In this document: piece by piece, positions 1 through 14,200 of the stretch | How the letters are laid out: the number at the start of each line of letters is the position of its first letter | How positions within the stretch are numbered: position 1 is the first letter of the stretch | Assembly (NCBI GenBank): GCA_013398015.1 | Contig: VZRR01009823.1 | Span: forward strand, 62,001 to 126,000 | DNA: 64,000 nt | Source of the DNA: Oreocharis arfaki | Taxonomy: Eukaryota > Chordata > Aves > Passeriformes > Paramythiidae | Direction of reading: 5' to 3' | Position numbers and translations under genes: made by a program | The notes under the pieces: generated by a model | What the model saw: only the letters and a program-made list of their open reading frames with translations | Databases searched by the model: none | What the model was told of the DNA's origin: nothing

Positions 1-2096
1 ATGAACACTTGGACAGCTCCACTGCACATCATCTACCCCAGAAATGCCCACCAGCAGAAGCCAGATCAGTTTTCCTGCTGATCTAGGTGGGCGTCACTCA
101 GCTGAAGCCCAGGGAGACATTAGACTTACACCAGCAAAAAGTCTGGTGTAATCTGTTTTCCCTGAGACGATGGCAAAGCGTCATTTTTAAAACAACAGCA
201 CTAAGCCAACTGAACTGGCAAGAGTTAATAATATTCTGCTGTCTGCAGCCACCCTTTAGGTGGTACAAAATTTTCCAAGAAATGAGAGAGAGGGAGAGAG
301 ATAGGGAAGTAAGTAAGATGAACTGGAAAATGCCTCTGGGCTAAGAATTTATGGAATATCAATGTGAAGTGAATATTTACAGCTATATTACAAAACCCTC
401 GCAGGCAGGATTTATAATGGGAATGCAGATTCATCTTAATGGTAAAGCTCCAACTGGGGGAGTTTAATTACTGCTCTGACATCCACTGCTGCATGCCCAG
501 CCATGCCATCCTCACGGCAGCTTTCTTCATCTGTGCACATTACACTTGGCGTAGGAGGCTCCGTTTCCCTGAAGCCTTATGGTTAAGGGAGACACTGGCA
601 TGATGCCTTGGTAGGCTCCTGGCCCGTATCCAGCTGTGGCTGTCTGTCCTTCAGGACTGATCCACTGCTTGGGGTCCTTGGTTGCTTATGGGTGTCGTTT
701 GTGTACACAGAGTGATGGGGCTGTAAAGTATATAATTTATTCTCCCTTTCTGTCTCTGTAGCCAGGGTCTCTTTGGGATTGTGCTTTCTGCTCAATCCAG
801 CATATCCAGAGCAGGATACAGCACTGGCTTTGGTTGGTGCTTAGAGTTAAGATCCCAAACCTCTGCCAGCTATGGCTCTATCCCTGTTGGTGATGTATGT
901 GCATACACCCAGCTTTTCTTCCCCCTGTCACTCCTTTTTTTTTTTAGCTCTCAGTCACTGGGTGGTGCCTGAAGCACACGCTCAGTAGAGCAGTGTGAAC
1001 ATATGGGGCACCCATTTGCTTATTCATTTCTCCTGTCAGCTGCATACAGAACAGGGAGAAGACTTGTTTCCTCCCTCAGCTGAGCCCTCCTTATCAACTG
1101 AATCAAACCCAGCACTATCCCTACTAGGGAGTTTTTCTGTTCTACATTTCTACTCCTAGGATATTTTTTTTTGCCCATGTGGTACTTTCATGTGAATATG
1201 TGATCTCTCTTTCCCACTTTTAAAAAATTTCGTTTGTTTTCCACAGCTCTGTGGTATCTCCCGATTGTAATAACTGTGTCAATATATTAGCTCTTTGCTT
1301 TCCTCTTATCAAGAAACAGCTTAGTTCTTTGCAGTATCATTCGTCTGGCCCTGGGGAGGCTTTTTGTTCCCAAAGATGCTGAAGTTTCCTCCAAAGGTGC
1401 CCCGTCCCCTGGTCCACACCGCTAAGTTGCCTGGACCACAACTTAGATGTTCCCCTAAGTCACACCGTGGGAGATGGGAAGAGGAGTTCCTCTGACTGTG
1501 GTGTAAAGCCACCTCTAAATTTACCATTACACCCCATACTGCCAGTGCTTAGAGTGCCGGAGTTTAGCTGTGCAGTGAGAAATTCACAGCACAGCTAAAC
1601 TCATGCAGATGGGCAGGACTTCTGCTCAGCCAGCCACCACCAGGGTGTATGGCAGCATCTAAATACCTGAGAAAGGTCTGATTCTTCCAGAAAAGCTAAG
1701 ATGGGAGAAGCAGCTTTAGAGCCAGCCTTCCTGCTTGGCTTCTTCATCAGATTCACACATAGAGGCTGACAAAACTGTGTTTCTCTGAAGTTAATTCTCT
1801 CCAGGCTCCAGCCAGCCTGGAAATGATAGAATTCTCACCTTCCTGTGGTAGGTGGAAATAAGATGGTCAGCCCTAGGCTGACTAGCTCAAATTAACACTG
1901 CATCTCATTCAGCTCTCTGGCTGCCTGCACCCCCCAGCACAGTAATGCTGGGTCAGACACGGCTGCTTCACCTCTGCTGGATAATTTCCTGTACTGGGCA
2001 TCCAGCTGGCACCTCATCAGATTTTCTGGTTTCAGAACATCCCATGGATATAGCTCTGAGGAAGCCTGTGTATCTGACTGTCCGTTTTTGTTGTAG
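1..2096 (+). other. LRRC75B: LRRC75B intron 1 (3' part)
   Basis: No exon or RNA gene recognised. Short reading frames here look like chance. The one structural element is a strong 43-base hairpin at 1560-1602, listed separately. Confidence 0.7.
1560..1602. repeat. Near-perfect inverted repeat (43-base hairpin)
   Basis: Two 19-base arms (1560-1578 and 1584-1602) pair at 18 of 19 positions around a 5-base loop, the only mismatch being A/A. It lies in LRRC75B intron 1. Confidence 0.85.
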
Positions 2097-2225
2097 GACC
2101 TAGGACTGGAAGGAACATTTCTCAATGAAGTGCTCTACAAAAATGCAACTTTCCTCAACTTGGTGGATCCCATCTCCCATGACCTGCTGATGAGCCTTGC
2201 TAGAGATCTGCAGTGTCCCAAAAAG
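2097..2225 (+). CDS. LRRC75B: LRRC75B internal coding exon A
   Basis: The acceptor TTGTAG ends at 2096 and the donor GTGAAT begins at 2226. The exon is 129 bp, exactly 43 codons, running from DLGLEGTFLNE to LARDLQCPKK. This is the N-terminal conserved segment of the LRRC75 family. It is phase 0 on both sides, so skipping it would keep the reading frame. Confidence 0.92.
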
Positions 2226-5200
2226 GTGAATTGTCCCTCAGCTCGGTGAATACTTTGTGGCACAGCACTGATGCAGAGAGACCCACTGGGGCAGCTGGTG
2301 CTGAGTGGTGCCCTGCAATCAATCCTCCAGAGCCAGGCAGTGTGTGCCCTGGGAGTGGCAGCATATGGGTTGGGGGGCATATGTCTGTAGTAATCAGTTA
2401 AAACTATCTCAGAACATGGATGCAGCTGAAGGAGGGGGTGGTTATATGCACAGAAATTAGGAAATTACTTTTTGTGTCCATAGTAAACTTAGTGACAGGG
2501 CAGAGAGCCATAATCACTGGTATCACAGGGGTTCAAAGCAACTAGAGCTCATGAGGCTGCAGAGGAAAACAGATCTCTGCAGGAAAACCACCTCTCTCTT
2601 CCTGGGCCCTTTGCCATATGTAACTACCCCAACCCAGCATTATTGCCCCCCACAAACTCTCAGATTTCCCTGTGAGAATGGTGCTGTAGGAATATATTGC
2701 CACTCGGGGCTCAAAAAGTAAATGTGTCATGTGCATAGTATCCTTGCATGCTTCAGCACTTTCCTTCAGAGGATGAGGAGAGCAGAGACAGAAAGGCAGG
2801 GCTGAGTACAGAAAACAGCACAGATGTCCCAGTCCCACTTCAACACCAGCATCTATTTCTGTTACCCTTTGCCACCACAAACACTTAGTTTTGCAATGTA
2901 TCCATTTGCTCATAAGGCTTGGCAAGTGTCATGTTTTCTTCATAAGGAGAGGAATAGAGTGACTTGCTTTATTCAAAGAGAGGTATTAAGTACACACAGT
3001 TTAGAGCAAGCAGCAGTGCCCCAGGGAATACACTGAATGCCTGGTGTAGATTAGTGGCATTTCTAACCTTGTTCTGCCATCTCCTGAGGCTCACTGATAA
3101 CAATTAACCAGTCACGTCTCAATAGACAAACTACATTTAGCCAAAGTTTAATCATCATTATTGGGCTGCAGCGCAGCCTGGAAAAAAAAAATCTTTCCAA
3201 GTGTAATATCTGTGTAATTCATATAAGGCTCTGAAGAAAGGGGTGGGTTGTAGCAGTAGTATCTCTTTAACCACACTTCACTTGACCTCATCTCCAGCTG
3301 TTCCACCAGACCATCTCCAAGCCCATGCTGTGCGGTGCCCCTCCGGGCAGGCAGCAGGAGGGGATCTTACCCTAATCCAGTACCCATGTGTTTGGCAGAT
3401 AACACGTTACCATTTTTATATACCTGCTTATACCCCCACTCTAGTTCCATGCCTTATGGATGCACTGACACACGTACCATTACATAAGAAATTATTTTCT
3501 CCATTCCTAAGGAAGATGTTGAGCACCTGAGCTGCCCTTCAAAGCCAACAGAAGTTTAATGTAGAAATTCAGTACCTACAGCATCAGCACCCTGCCTAGA
3601 ACAATGCCAGACCACGTCCCATCTCCGACCCTGGCCGAGCATCTGGTGGGTGTAACTGCATTACAGGCAAGCAGGCTGAGTGCAATTCCCAGTCTGTCAG
3701 TGGAAATTAAATCAGTGAGGACAGAGGAAAGAACAGGAGGGTAACTCTCAGCTGTGAGCCAACAATCATTCACAGAGCTTTGTGCCAGCTGCTGTACTGG
3801 AGCCTGGTGTGCACGTGCACCCAATTGGAGAAGTTTGCTGTGGTAGGTGACAGCAGAGTGCCAGCTGCAGCCCTGCCAGCAGAAGAGTAGTCTAGAGCAA
3901 GGCACCTAAGCCAAAGGCATGGGCCAGTCCCTATGGGATTCCTAGGGAAGCTGGGGTGGGGATCAGGGGATGCTCAGCTGAGCATAAGGCTAGGATCCCT
4001 CTCCCCTTGGCACAGGAGAACTGCCACATGCTGGCAGTGCATCCCTGGGGAGTTCAGCTGATTCAGGGATTGCTGAGGAAAGTCACAGTGCAGCTGTTGG
4101 CCCCCAGTGCAGCGCTTTAACTGCTTGCAATAAGGAATAAATCAGTGCGTTCCCTGACAGCTTTACTGGGTGTTTGCCTATCAAATCCCTAAAATGCACA
4201 TGTTGCACTGTGGCTGGAGGGCTGAGTGGTGGGAATGCAGGTGTCTGTCAGCAACTGGAAAATACAATGGAGAAGGCAGAAGTCCCAGCCTTCAGCAGCT
4301 GCCATTTGCAATTCTGCTTCACCAGGGGAAGAGATTCTGTTCCAAGTCATGGCACTAAAGAACAAAAAAAAAAAAACCAGGAAGGCAGCAACCATCTGGG
4401 TGCCGTCTTTTCCTGATGAGTTACTACAGGGGCAGGAGGGAACTGCTGGCATTGGAAGCTCCCTAATTCAAACCTCCAGGAGCAGAGTGGGCTGCAAGGA
4501 AGTAAGATGGACTATGGGGAAGTAGCTAAAGTTCCCTGTCCTGACATCTCCCAAGTAGAGCACAGGAGGTCATGGAGTCGGTGTGCTACTGCAGGAAGAA
4601 CAAGAAGCACCTCAGGGATGGGGCAAGGGTGCCAGTTACTGACCTTTCCACATGAGGGTGTCAAGATAGTCAGTCCAGAGACAGAGTTTGAGGAAGCATG
4701 GCAACAAGGTAATTAATAGAAATCTAGCAATAGCAATAGAAATCTAGCAATATCCTGTAACACAAGGAGTTGGCAGTGTAGGGGTCCCTGCAACAGAGCA
4801 TTGTCAGCCACCCCTGCCACAGCCTGAAAAAATGAACCCCTCTTCTGAGTTTCACTTGCTCCTGGGTAGGGTGTGAAATTGTAGCCCTGCTCTGGGCAGG
4901 AACATGCTGGCTGGGCTGGGGTTCTTCCTGGTAGTGCAGAACTCTTACTGCTCCTCCTCCACCCCAGGAGGAGTTGGCATGTGGCAGAGGCCTCTCAGGC
5001 CTTCTTGCCATTCCTCTTTCATTCTCTCTTCTCTTCATCTCCTCCCTTATATACATGCCCCTGCTCCACTATCGTCTTTATTCCTTTCCCATCTTCCTCT
5101 GCCCTCCAACTTTCCTCATGTTCTGCTATGGTGCAGGCAGAGTCTAAGTTGTCCCTTTGCTTTCAGGAATATGACCCCTGGAAATCCTCAGACAGGATCT

Positions 5201-8200
5201 GCAGGCAGCTGATTTACCACCTAACCCCGCACTCGAAATGGCACCGGCACGGGATGCCCCGCAGGAAGTCCCAAGTGTGGTAAGAACCTGGCAGGGCCTG
5301 TGTGGATGGGCACAGAGGGGGATCTGCCTGGGCAAACAGTGCTGCAACCAACACCATCCCAGTCTGCCACCACTGCTCTCCTCAGAGGGGGGCAGGACTG
5401 AAAACAGTGCACAGCAGCTGCTGTGCAGATTTTTCCAAAATCCCAGCAGGGTTAGCCCCAACACCCCTCTCTTTGATCTGTTTTACCATTTGCTCCTTTC
5501 TGTGTGGTGCTACAGTTCCTCACCCTCTCCAAAGCGCACTGAAGTCAATCCCCCTGAGTGCACAGCACAGACAACCCTCCTGCAGGGCTTGCAAGGTGTT
5601 TAGCCCTGGGAGCATGGCCAGGGCTGCCAGCCTGCAAAAACACCCATATGCCAAACTCTTCCCGGCTCCGCATCACACTCTCTCCTTGTTTAAAGCTTCC
5701 CTGACAATGGGAAAAGCATCCCATTTACGAGGCACTACCACCAGCTGATCACTCCATTCAGCAGGAACCACTCTGGGGTGGCTGGCAGAGAGGTGACCAT
5801 CCTTCTTACCTCCCACTTCTCTGCCAGCACCTGGAGAGGGCCCTGGGATGGTGCAGATGCACAGAGAACCCAACTCAGAGCATGGTGGTCACTGACAGCA
5901 ACTGGATGGCAGCTGCTTTTCACTACTAGAAGCATATTTAGACATCCACACTTGTTCCCTCCTTGACACTTGCTGGCTTTTCCGTCCAGATAAAGAGCAA
6001 TCCCCACTTCTTTTAAATCCACCTCTCCTCTCTTCATTTTCTTGGAGCAAACCCTGTTCCTGTGACACAGATCACCACTGCTGAAGAAAGACAGAGAAGT
6101 GACTAAGAAAAGAGCTCATGTCAGCCCCATTAGCTTTATAGGAATAAATGCAGGATTGGATATAAAGAAATGCAAAATCAGCAGCACTCTGAGAAAGGCC
6201 TTGGGCTTTTCTGATGCTTTCAGTCTTTGATGTGTGTGCCAGCAACTTAAAATCCCCCATGGGAATTGATGTTTCCATCATACCTTTCATTCTGACTCAG
6301 AGGCAGGTTCCCAGTACATCTTAAGGAATAAAGTCCCTAAAACCATGATTTCCAGGCCATCTGCCTCTTGCACCCATAGCCCCACTCTGCCACCAAACCC
6401 GAGCACTCCCAATGCTCTCACCCCCAGCACCCACAGGGAAGGACTGTTTGTGCTGCTCTGCAGGTAGCAACCACAGCACAGAACAAGACTGAGGTTTCAG
6501 AGCTGAGTGAGTCCTTTTCCAGACCCACTCAATGACATTTTCCCTATAGGATCTTGCAGAACACTGGAGATGGGCAGTTCTGACCTCATCCCTGTCCCCT
6601 CCCAAAATAAAGATAAGAAGTTCAGGACTCCGTACTCCTGCTTGCAGGCAGAGCAAACCTCTTCTCCAGTTGGACTTCAGGATGAAGAGTCAAACTGGAA
6701 GTGTTCCCATGATGGCACAGCCTGGGGACAGCAGAGGACTGCAAACTGCTGCAAACCCATCACTTAGTAACAACAGAGAGGAGGTTTGTGGCCAGAGGAA
6801 GAGCTCTGGGTCCAATGAGCACCCCACATAGAGGGGTAAGGCCTCAAGTATTGTCCAGGTACAGAACATCTGTGAGCACAGGCAGGGAGAGGGCAACAAG
6901 GCAATGTGCAATGGAGGGAAATACAGGTCTAAAATGGGTGGCCCTGGCTGGCAACCACACCCAGTTACAATGTGTTACATAAGGCAAAAATTAATTTTGA
7001 TTAAATATTTAACAGCAGAGCTTCATCTTTTAAGTGTGGAGATGTAATGGTTTGCAGTTTGCAGCAAAAGATGCCTGCAGAGCTGGCATCTGAGGCTGCT
7101 GCAAGAAAATGGGTGTTGTCAATAGCAGAAAGGCAAGAAATAGATGCTTCATTTCGAGATACCAAGGCCTAAGTTTGTTTAGGCAGGCGGTTTTTACATG
7201 ATCCAAATTCTCCACTTCCCTCTGTCTGCTAGTGGGAGTATTTTATTATTTGTCTCAAACCCTGTGCCCTTGGTTTGCACTCTGCCTGCTATCGAGGTCC
7301 TGTAAAGAGCATGGGTGTAGCAGCAATGCTTTGAAGGAATTTCTAAAATTGTGTGGGGGTTAAGGACAGCAGGGAGGAATCTGTGCTTGGAGACCACATT
7401 CAGGGACCAAATTCTCTCGCTTTTGCAGCCTCCTGAACTTTGGCATCTGGCTTTCATAGAGCTGATGCTGGACGCCCTTGTTCTCCTCCGAAATGCAATT
7501 TCTACTTTCTGGCAGCATGTTAGATGGGTCCAGGAGATAATTAACAAGCCCAGCCATACAGAGAGCTTGGAGCATCTGCCAGGTTGTAATTACATTTAGG
7601 CTGTTATGGAGATGTGGTATGGGAGATGGAGAGGACCTGCAATATTGGAGTCAGATCACACACCAGGTGTTTGTCCCCACTGCCAAACCAGTGGGTCACT
7701 CACAAACTAACAGTAGTTACAACCCCAACTACTCTCAGTGGGACCCACATCCAGCAGGTACAAACCTGAGCCACCCATGAACTGGTAAAGCAGAAAGGAT
7801 AAGATACATTTCTTCAAGCAGAGCTGTTTCAGTACATAGGCAGAGCCCGTACAGAAATGTGGAAGGAGAAAGCTCCTTGCAGGTCCATGGACTCAATGCA
7901 ACAGCAGCTGGAGGGAGCAGGAGAGACTCTGTCTGGTTTCTGTGCTTGACTGAACTGCTGGAGGTGAAGCTGGGAGGCAATTTGCCCTCTGCATACATGC
8001 CTGTGGGTTCCTTAGAGTGGCTGTATGCCTTGTACAAGGAAGGGTTAGCAGTGTCCCAGCTGAGCATTCACCCAGAGGGACTATTTCAGCTGCCCAGGTG
8101 ATACTCAGACAAGTTTGCCACACAGAAAGGAAGGAGTTCAGTTCTCCTTTCCTGCAAAATCCTGTCTCAGGTTTGCAGCCAACAGCCTGCACCCCACTGG

Positions 8201-11200
8201 CTCTGCCCTACTTGGGTTGGCTGCCTAACCAAACTAGGAAGACAAGCTCTTGCGGATTTACTCTGGGGCTTTTAAAATTAAAAGCTCAAAAGCTGGAGGG
8301 TAAGATTTCTGCAGCAGGGACGAGCATAACTACTGCACAATTTTCAGTCCTTTATATTCTAGGGGGAATTCTGTTTTAGCACCATTTTACAGTTGTATAG
8401 ATCACTCCCACTTAACGAGCAGAATACATCCTAGAGTGTTGTATAACTCCAGCTTCGCTTTCTCATTAAATTGATGTTTAGTGTGTAAAGAGTAATGGAT
8501 TAAGAAATACTCCTTTATACAGACAGAGACCTTTTAGGCTATCAGTGCTGCTTCTGGGGCATTTTGACAGATGCAGAACTTTTAGATATTATTAATTCTT
8601 GTTTTCAGAAGTCTTGGGGTCTCCTGCCATGCTGAATTCAAGAAAACTGTCACCATCTGCTGCCAAAACAGGGTGGGACCCAGAGCATGTATTATTTTTT
8701 GAGGGCCAGACACACTGGGCTGCAGTTCAGAGCGGAGAGGAGGAAGGGTATCAGGTGCAATACTGACAGCTCTGGAGAGCTGGATCACAGTCTGGTACTG
8801 TGATCAGGAAGCTGTGGATTACAACTGAACTGTCTTGGCAAGGCTATGTCAGGGAACCTTAATGTATCTTCCATTTGCATCATCCCCAGAGCTGGCTGCT
8901 TCAGTGTAACCACTTTCTTTCCTGTGTGCAAAGGATCAAACCTGAATCCACAGAGCAGGCAGGCAGTAAACACAGCTTCAGAATTGTGAGAAAAACCCCC
9001 AGATTTTTCACACAGTGGCTGGTTCTGGAAGAGCAAAGGCAGTTGTGTGTATGGAGTTAACTCCCAAACCACATGCATATGGCCTTTCCTTTTCACAAAT
9101 CTCACCACAGCTTTACTTTGCTCATCTGAGTGAATTTCATCATGGCTAATCCAAACTGGGTGGAGAGCAGAGTATCCCTTCTGGGCTTATTGCTCGCTTT
9201 CTGTTATTGATGTGCATTGGCCAGACATTGCGGCATTAGATACACTTTTAAAATGCAGTGAAAGCATTTGTGTCTAGAGGACTTCAAGGAAATAGCTCTA
9301 AAGGGCTTCAGATTTTTTTTTTCCTTGAAAACATCACTCAGGGCTGTGGCTGACAGTTCTGGCAGATGAGATCCCAGCCTTCACATGGCATGAGGTGAAT
9401 ATTAACTACAGCTTCATGTCACCCTTATGCAACAGGGTAAATAGGCACCATCATTCCTGCTTTAGTGAGAGGAAGCCAAGTCAGTTAACTAAAGCCACAT
9501 GGTAGTAGTCACATGGGAGTACAGGAACTGCCCCACACAATGTTTCCAAGAAGCTGCTGCTCACAGAGATGTCAGATGGACAGACATGAGCTGGTGGATG
9601 ACTTGTGGACAGATGCAGGAATTGTGCCCTCATCTTACAGTGCAGAGCATCCCAAACACTACCCCTGAGGAGCGTTCCCAGCAGCATCAAGATGCCCATG
9701 CATTTGGAAAGGCTGTCAGAGGTGGCAGAAAGGGTCACCCAGCAGCTTGACACTGCCCTGTCAAAGTCAGGATTAGAAAAGCCAAGACTGGCAGGCAGGA
9801 GAAGCAGGACACTTTGATGGAGAGATAATGAGTGAAATAACAGAGGCTGGGTGGCAGGTGGTAGTTAAAAGCAATCAGCAGAGATCTTGTGCCTTTGTGA
9901 CTCTTACTCAGTTGAAGGTCTGACAAGGATATAGGTCAATACATGATATTAACAGCAAGGAGGCAGTATTATTCCCTGCTTTGCTAGGATAGGCCTAAAT
10001 AATGATGGGAAACAACCCAAGGCCTTGGACAGATCAAGGGGCAGCAGGAGGAAGGGCAAGGGTTCACAGCTCTCTTGAACGCACCTTCAAGGACAAAATG
10101 AAGATGACAGCAGAGGCAGGAGGAGAGGAGCACTCAGCTGCATCAACACTACAGATCTGCATGTCCCACCCCAGCTCCAGAGGGAGTAGGACAGGAGAAA
10201 GGCTACCTTTGCCTTGTCTCCACTGCTGGTCAAAAGAGCTTGGGCACAAGGATGGAGATGTGACCAAGAGACTTCTCATGGAAGTGACCTATCTGTGCAC
10301 TGCCTCCATCTTCACAGCAGGGCCAGGCCCAGCCTCAGATCAGCTGGGGCTGGGTTAGTCTACGTCAGTACTTTTGAGGCTTCTCTTTCCTTTTTCATGT
10401 TGCACTAGAGGCAGCTAAAGCCAGCCCTGCACAGCAGCACCCTGTGCTGCTGGGAAGTGAAGCAAGCAGATTATGCTAAGTAGGCAATTAAAAAGCTCAG
10501 AATCCATCCCCCAAATCACTGCTCAAAGCAGGGAAGCCATCCAGACATGCCTGAGGTTCTGTGCAAGAAAGAGCAGCTGAGAGATACCTGACTCATGGCT
10601 AATTAGCCACTACTGGCAGTGCCTGTTAATGACAGAGGAGATACGCAGTAATGGGAATTTCTGGCATCAAGTTTTATATTTGGAGACAGATTTAATATAA
10701 AAAGAAAAGACGGAGGGGTAGAAAGCTGGTAATTCTCCAGAGAAATAGGCACAGAGTAGCGAGCACCCCTCATTAGCAAAATTCTCTCTGACTCTTACTG
10801 TCTCCTCCCAGCCTCTCTCCATAGCATGAAGACAAGGAAATGAGCTGGGACTCCAGGAACTTCAACATTCTTGGACTGAACGAGCTCCTCCAAACCCCAC
10901 AAAACTAACCAGAGGCCAGACGCCACTGTGACTGCTACAAGTCCCAACAGGGCAACACTCAGGAGCCATTACACCCCTTCCCTTTAGCCACCAAAGAATT
11001 TAGCTCATGGGCAAGAAATTGATGGGATTCAGTGCTAATAAAAAAAAAAAATGTGCTGAGCCTGCAGCTTCATGGACTCGAAGAAGGACCTGGAAGATGG
11101 CCTAAGGGTTAGTTCCCTTGGGACAGGTCCTGGAGACAAACAACTAGCAATTAATTTCAGGTCTCCTAATTGTTCCATCTCAAGACAGCTCTGAATTTGC

Positions 11201-14200
11201 TTACGCTAGCTGAGTTCCCAGGAGGCAGGAACAGTGGCCGAATGTTAGTGGAAAGAGGAAGATTTTTATCCCAAAATAAAGCCTGGGGAGGCACAAGATG
11301 GTTTCACCTCTTTCTCAGCCCTCATTTCTCACTGAGAGGGTTTTGATTCCAGACACCCAAAGGTCCCTCAGGCCTCTGCTCTGTCAGGACTGATCCAGGG
11401 TGGATCTCTCATAGCCAAGCTCGAAGTGCAGCTTAGGGACTGCTGGTAATGCCTGCTGAAGAGTAGAGTTGGCACCCAAGGAAGGGGTAATTGGCAGTGA
11501 GGGTGGAAGGAAGACTGCCTGCTTGTCCATGGGAGAAAGGCCAGACCCCAAGAAGGGAGTTGAGAACAATGCAAAGTAAAACCTTTCACATGACAAACAG
11601 GGAGATGTACCTCAAAGAGTTCCCATCCCTCAGCAGGGCTGGACAAGGGTTGCAAGCAGGGTGCTGATCCCTTATATACAGGACTCTGGGCCAGCACCAT
11701 TCCTCACAGGATGCTGCATCCCCAAGCAGGCAGTAGGGGATGGGCTGCTGATTGCCCTTGTTTCTTGCTCAAAGTTTCCAAGAATTTCTCACTTGCAGCC
11801 ATTTCTCCAGCATCTGAGGGAGGGGGGGTTGTTTCCTCTCCAAGCTTGCTGCAGATAATACAAACACAGTCTGCTGCCCTGCATCCAGGGTCCAGATCCT
11901 TGTTAGATGCAAATCCTCTCAACTACAAATGTGCCTCAAGCACCAGTTGCAGAAGCATTAGTTTAATCCAGCCCCCAGCGCTCTGCAGCCTCTGTCCACA
12001 AGTCCCATGGGCATCAAGAGCCATGTCGCTAAGTAGCTGTTTTGTTTCACACAAAGGAAAAAAAGGCTTCTGCAGCTGAAGCAGTCTTAAAGCCTATTTC
12101 ACGTGCAGAAATTAGGGGATAATAGATGACCCATTTCCCTGGAAATAAACCTAGTATTTTCTCAGCTGCTGCACAAGTAACTGAGAGCTTGGTGCCCTGT
12201 GTATCATGCCCTTCTCCCCTCCCCCGAGAAACAGAGCTTAACAGAGCTCCAAAAAATACCAAGTGTCAGATAATTCAGAGTAAAGCACCTACCCACATCT
12301 CCCTGACCCCTTTCTGACAGCAGACACATTTACCTCTAAAGCAGAGGTAGAGTGGGCAGCTTTTCTATGCCCTGCACTAGAGAAGGGATTTAGCTGTTCC
12401 TCTTGGAACTGCACAGAAATACCAGGGAGGCGAGGAGGAGGCTGCCAGGGTTCACAGCATGCGTGGGGTGTTGTATCTCATGCTTCAGCACTTACCAGAG
12501 AACTGAGGGCCTGGCTGCAGCACAGGGCTGTGTCCACCAGGATGAGGCTCCTACAGACACATCCCTACAAGAGGCATTTTTATAGGCAAGAGAACAACTT
12601 AAACACAGGAGGAGCCCACAGTCCTGAGACAGGAGGCCCAGAGTCACTCTGGCAGGTACAGCAATGAGGGCAAAAGGAAGCAGCAAAAAACACAGGAAAG
12701 GAAAGAAAAACAAGCCAGCAAAGAAGGGAGGGCGGGCTCTGGCACAGGACAGGAGGGTTTAAGCACATTCAGCCAGGAGCAGTCCAGTCTGGAGAATCAA
12801 TTATGGGAAGATAATTTGTCTGCTTGATTAAAGCCTCCTTGGGGTATTGGCTCGTTGCTGGGGAGAGCAGCAGAAAGTACCTGCTCTGGTGAGAGCACGA
12901 TCCGTGACTTATTACTGCAGTCTCCACGCAGCAGTCACAGGAGGGGAGGCTTAATGGGCAGAGACAGACGAGCACATTGCTTTTGTCTTTCAGACATTTC
13001 CCTTCAGTCATCACTGTCTGCACTCGGAGCCAAGTCGCTCCAAAGGGGACCCCAAGAGCCTTTCAAACTTGCCCCCTGTTAAGAAAGCTGCTGCTGCAGC
13101 CACGACAGGAAAAACGGCACCTGAATGCTGAGGGCCGGCAGCAGGAACGGTGCTGGCTCAGACGTGCCCTCCAGTGGTCCCCACTCCAGCCTGGTTCCCA
13201 TCCCCACTCCAAATTAGGCTTGTGCCCTGGACCTTTATAAAAAGGAGGGTCTGAGGACAGAGACAAGGCTTGGGGCTGGGGAATGTTCCCCTATGTTCAC
13301 ATCTCCTTTCTGTGTCCCCCACCCACCCAGGATCTGCCACAGCTTGACAGCACTAGGGAAGAGAATTTCCAGGAGCCACAGGCTGTGTTTATACAAAAAA
13401 GGCACTGAATTAGTTACAGGCTTGTTTCTATGCTTGCTTATCCTGTATTCCCCACACTTCCAAGAAAGCCTTATTCTAAACCCACACAGGCCAGAGGAGG
13501 CTTCTGTATCTCTTGTACCAGCCCCTTGTGGATACAGGGGACAGTTACCCTGTGCATTCAATTTCATTTCTGCCTATTTCACCTGACCCATATGAATGCA
13601 CACCTTCACTGTGTATTGGATGCTCTGTTCTGCTAGAATAAGTACTCCACATCAAGCACCCAGATAAAATACCTAGCATGGCTAAAAGGATAACTTTTGT
13701 TATCTAGTGCTAGGGGAAACCTGAGACTTTTCCAGCTTTGAGGCTGGTCCCTGATAGATTTCATACAAGATGAACCCTCTTTTGTGGTAGACTGTGCTAT
13801 ACCACTTCCCGTGATTGGTGACAAACTATGCCAAAAGACACATATTGTTTTTCAAGAGATTTGAAGAATTATAGCTCCCAGACAGCCTGGGCTGATCTCA
13901 AGCATCCCTTGGATTAGCAGGAAAGGGAGACTTGCCCAGCGCCACCCAGACCACAGCATACACAGTTCACAACAGCTGCTATAGCAGGTAAAAGAACTGT
14001 AGCAACTACATTGTTGCTACAAGCAATGTGGTGGATTAATTCTTCACAGTCCCATCTCTGGGGCCCAGATAGTGGAGAGATATCAAGAACCATCTTCAAG
14101 GCCCTTTGGCAACCTCCCTTGTGTGCTTTCAGATCAATTATAATTCTCCAGTACATCAGTCTCTGCCGTTTATAGATGAGCACTGCTCCCCTTGCCCCTC

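Noticed and set aside
13998..14021. Short inverted repeat (TGTAGCAAC with a 6-base loop)
   Set aside because: A 9-bp stem is expected by chance several times in 64 kb.
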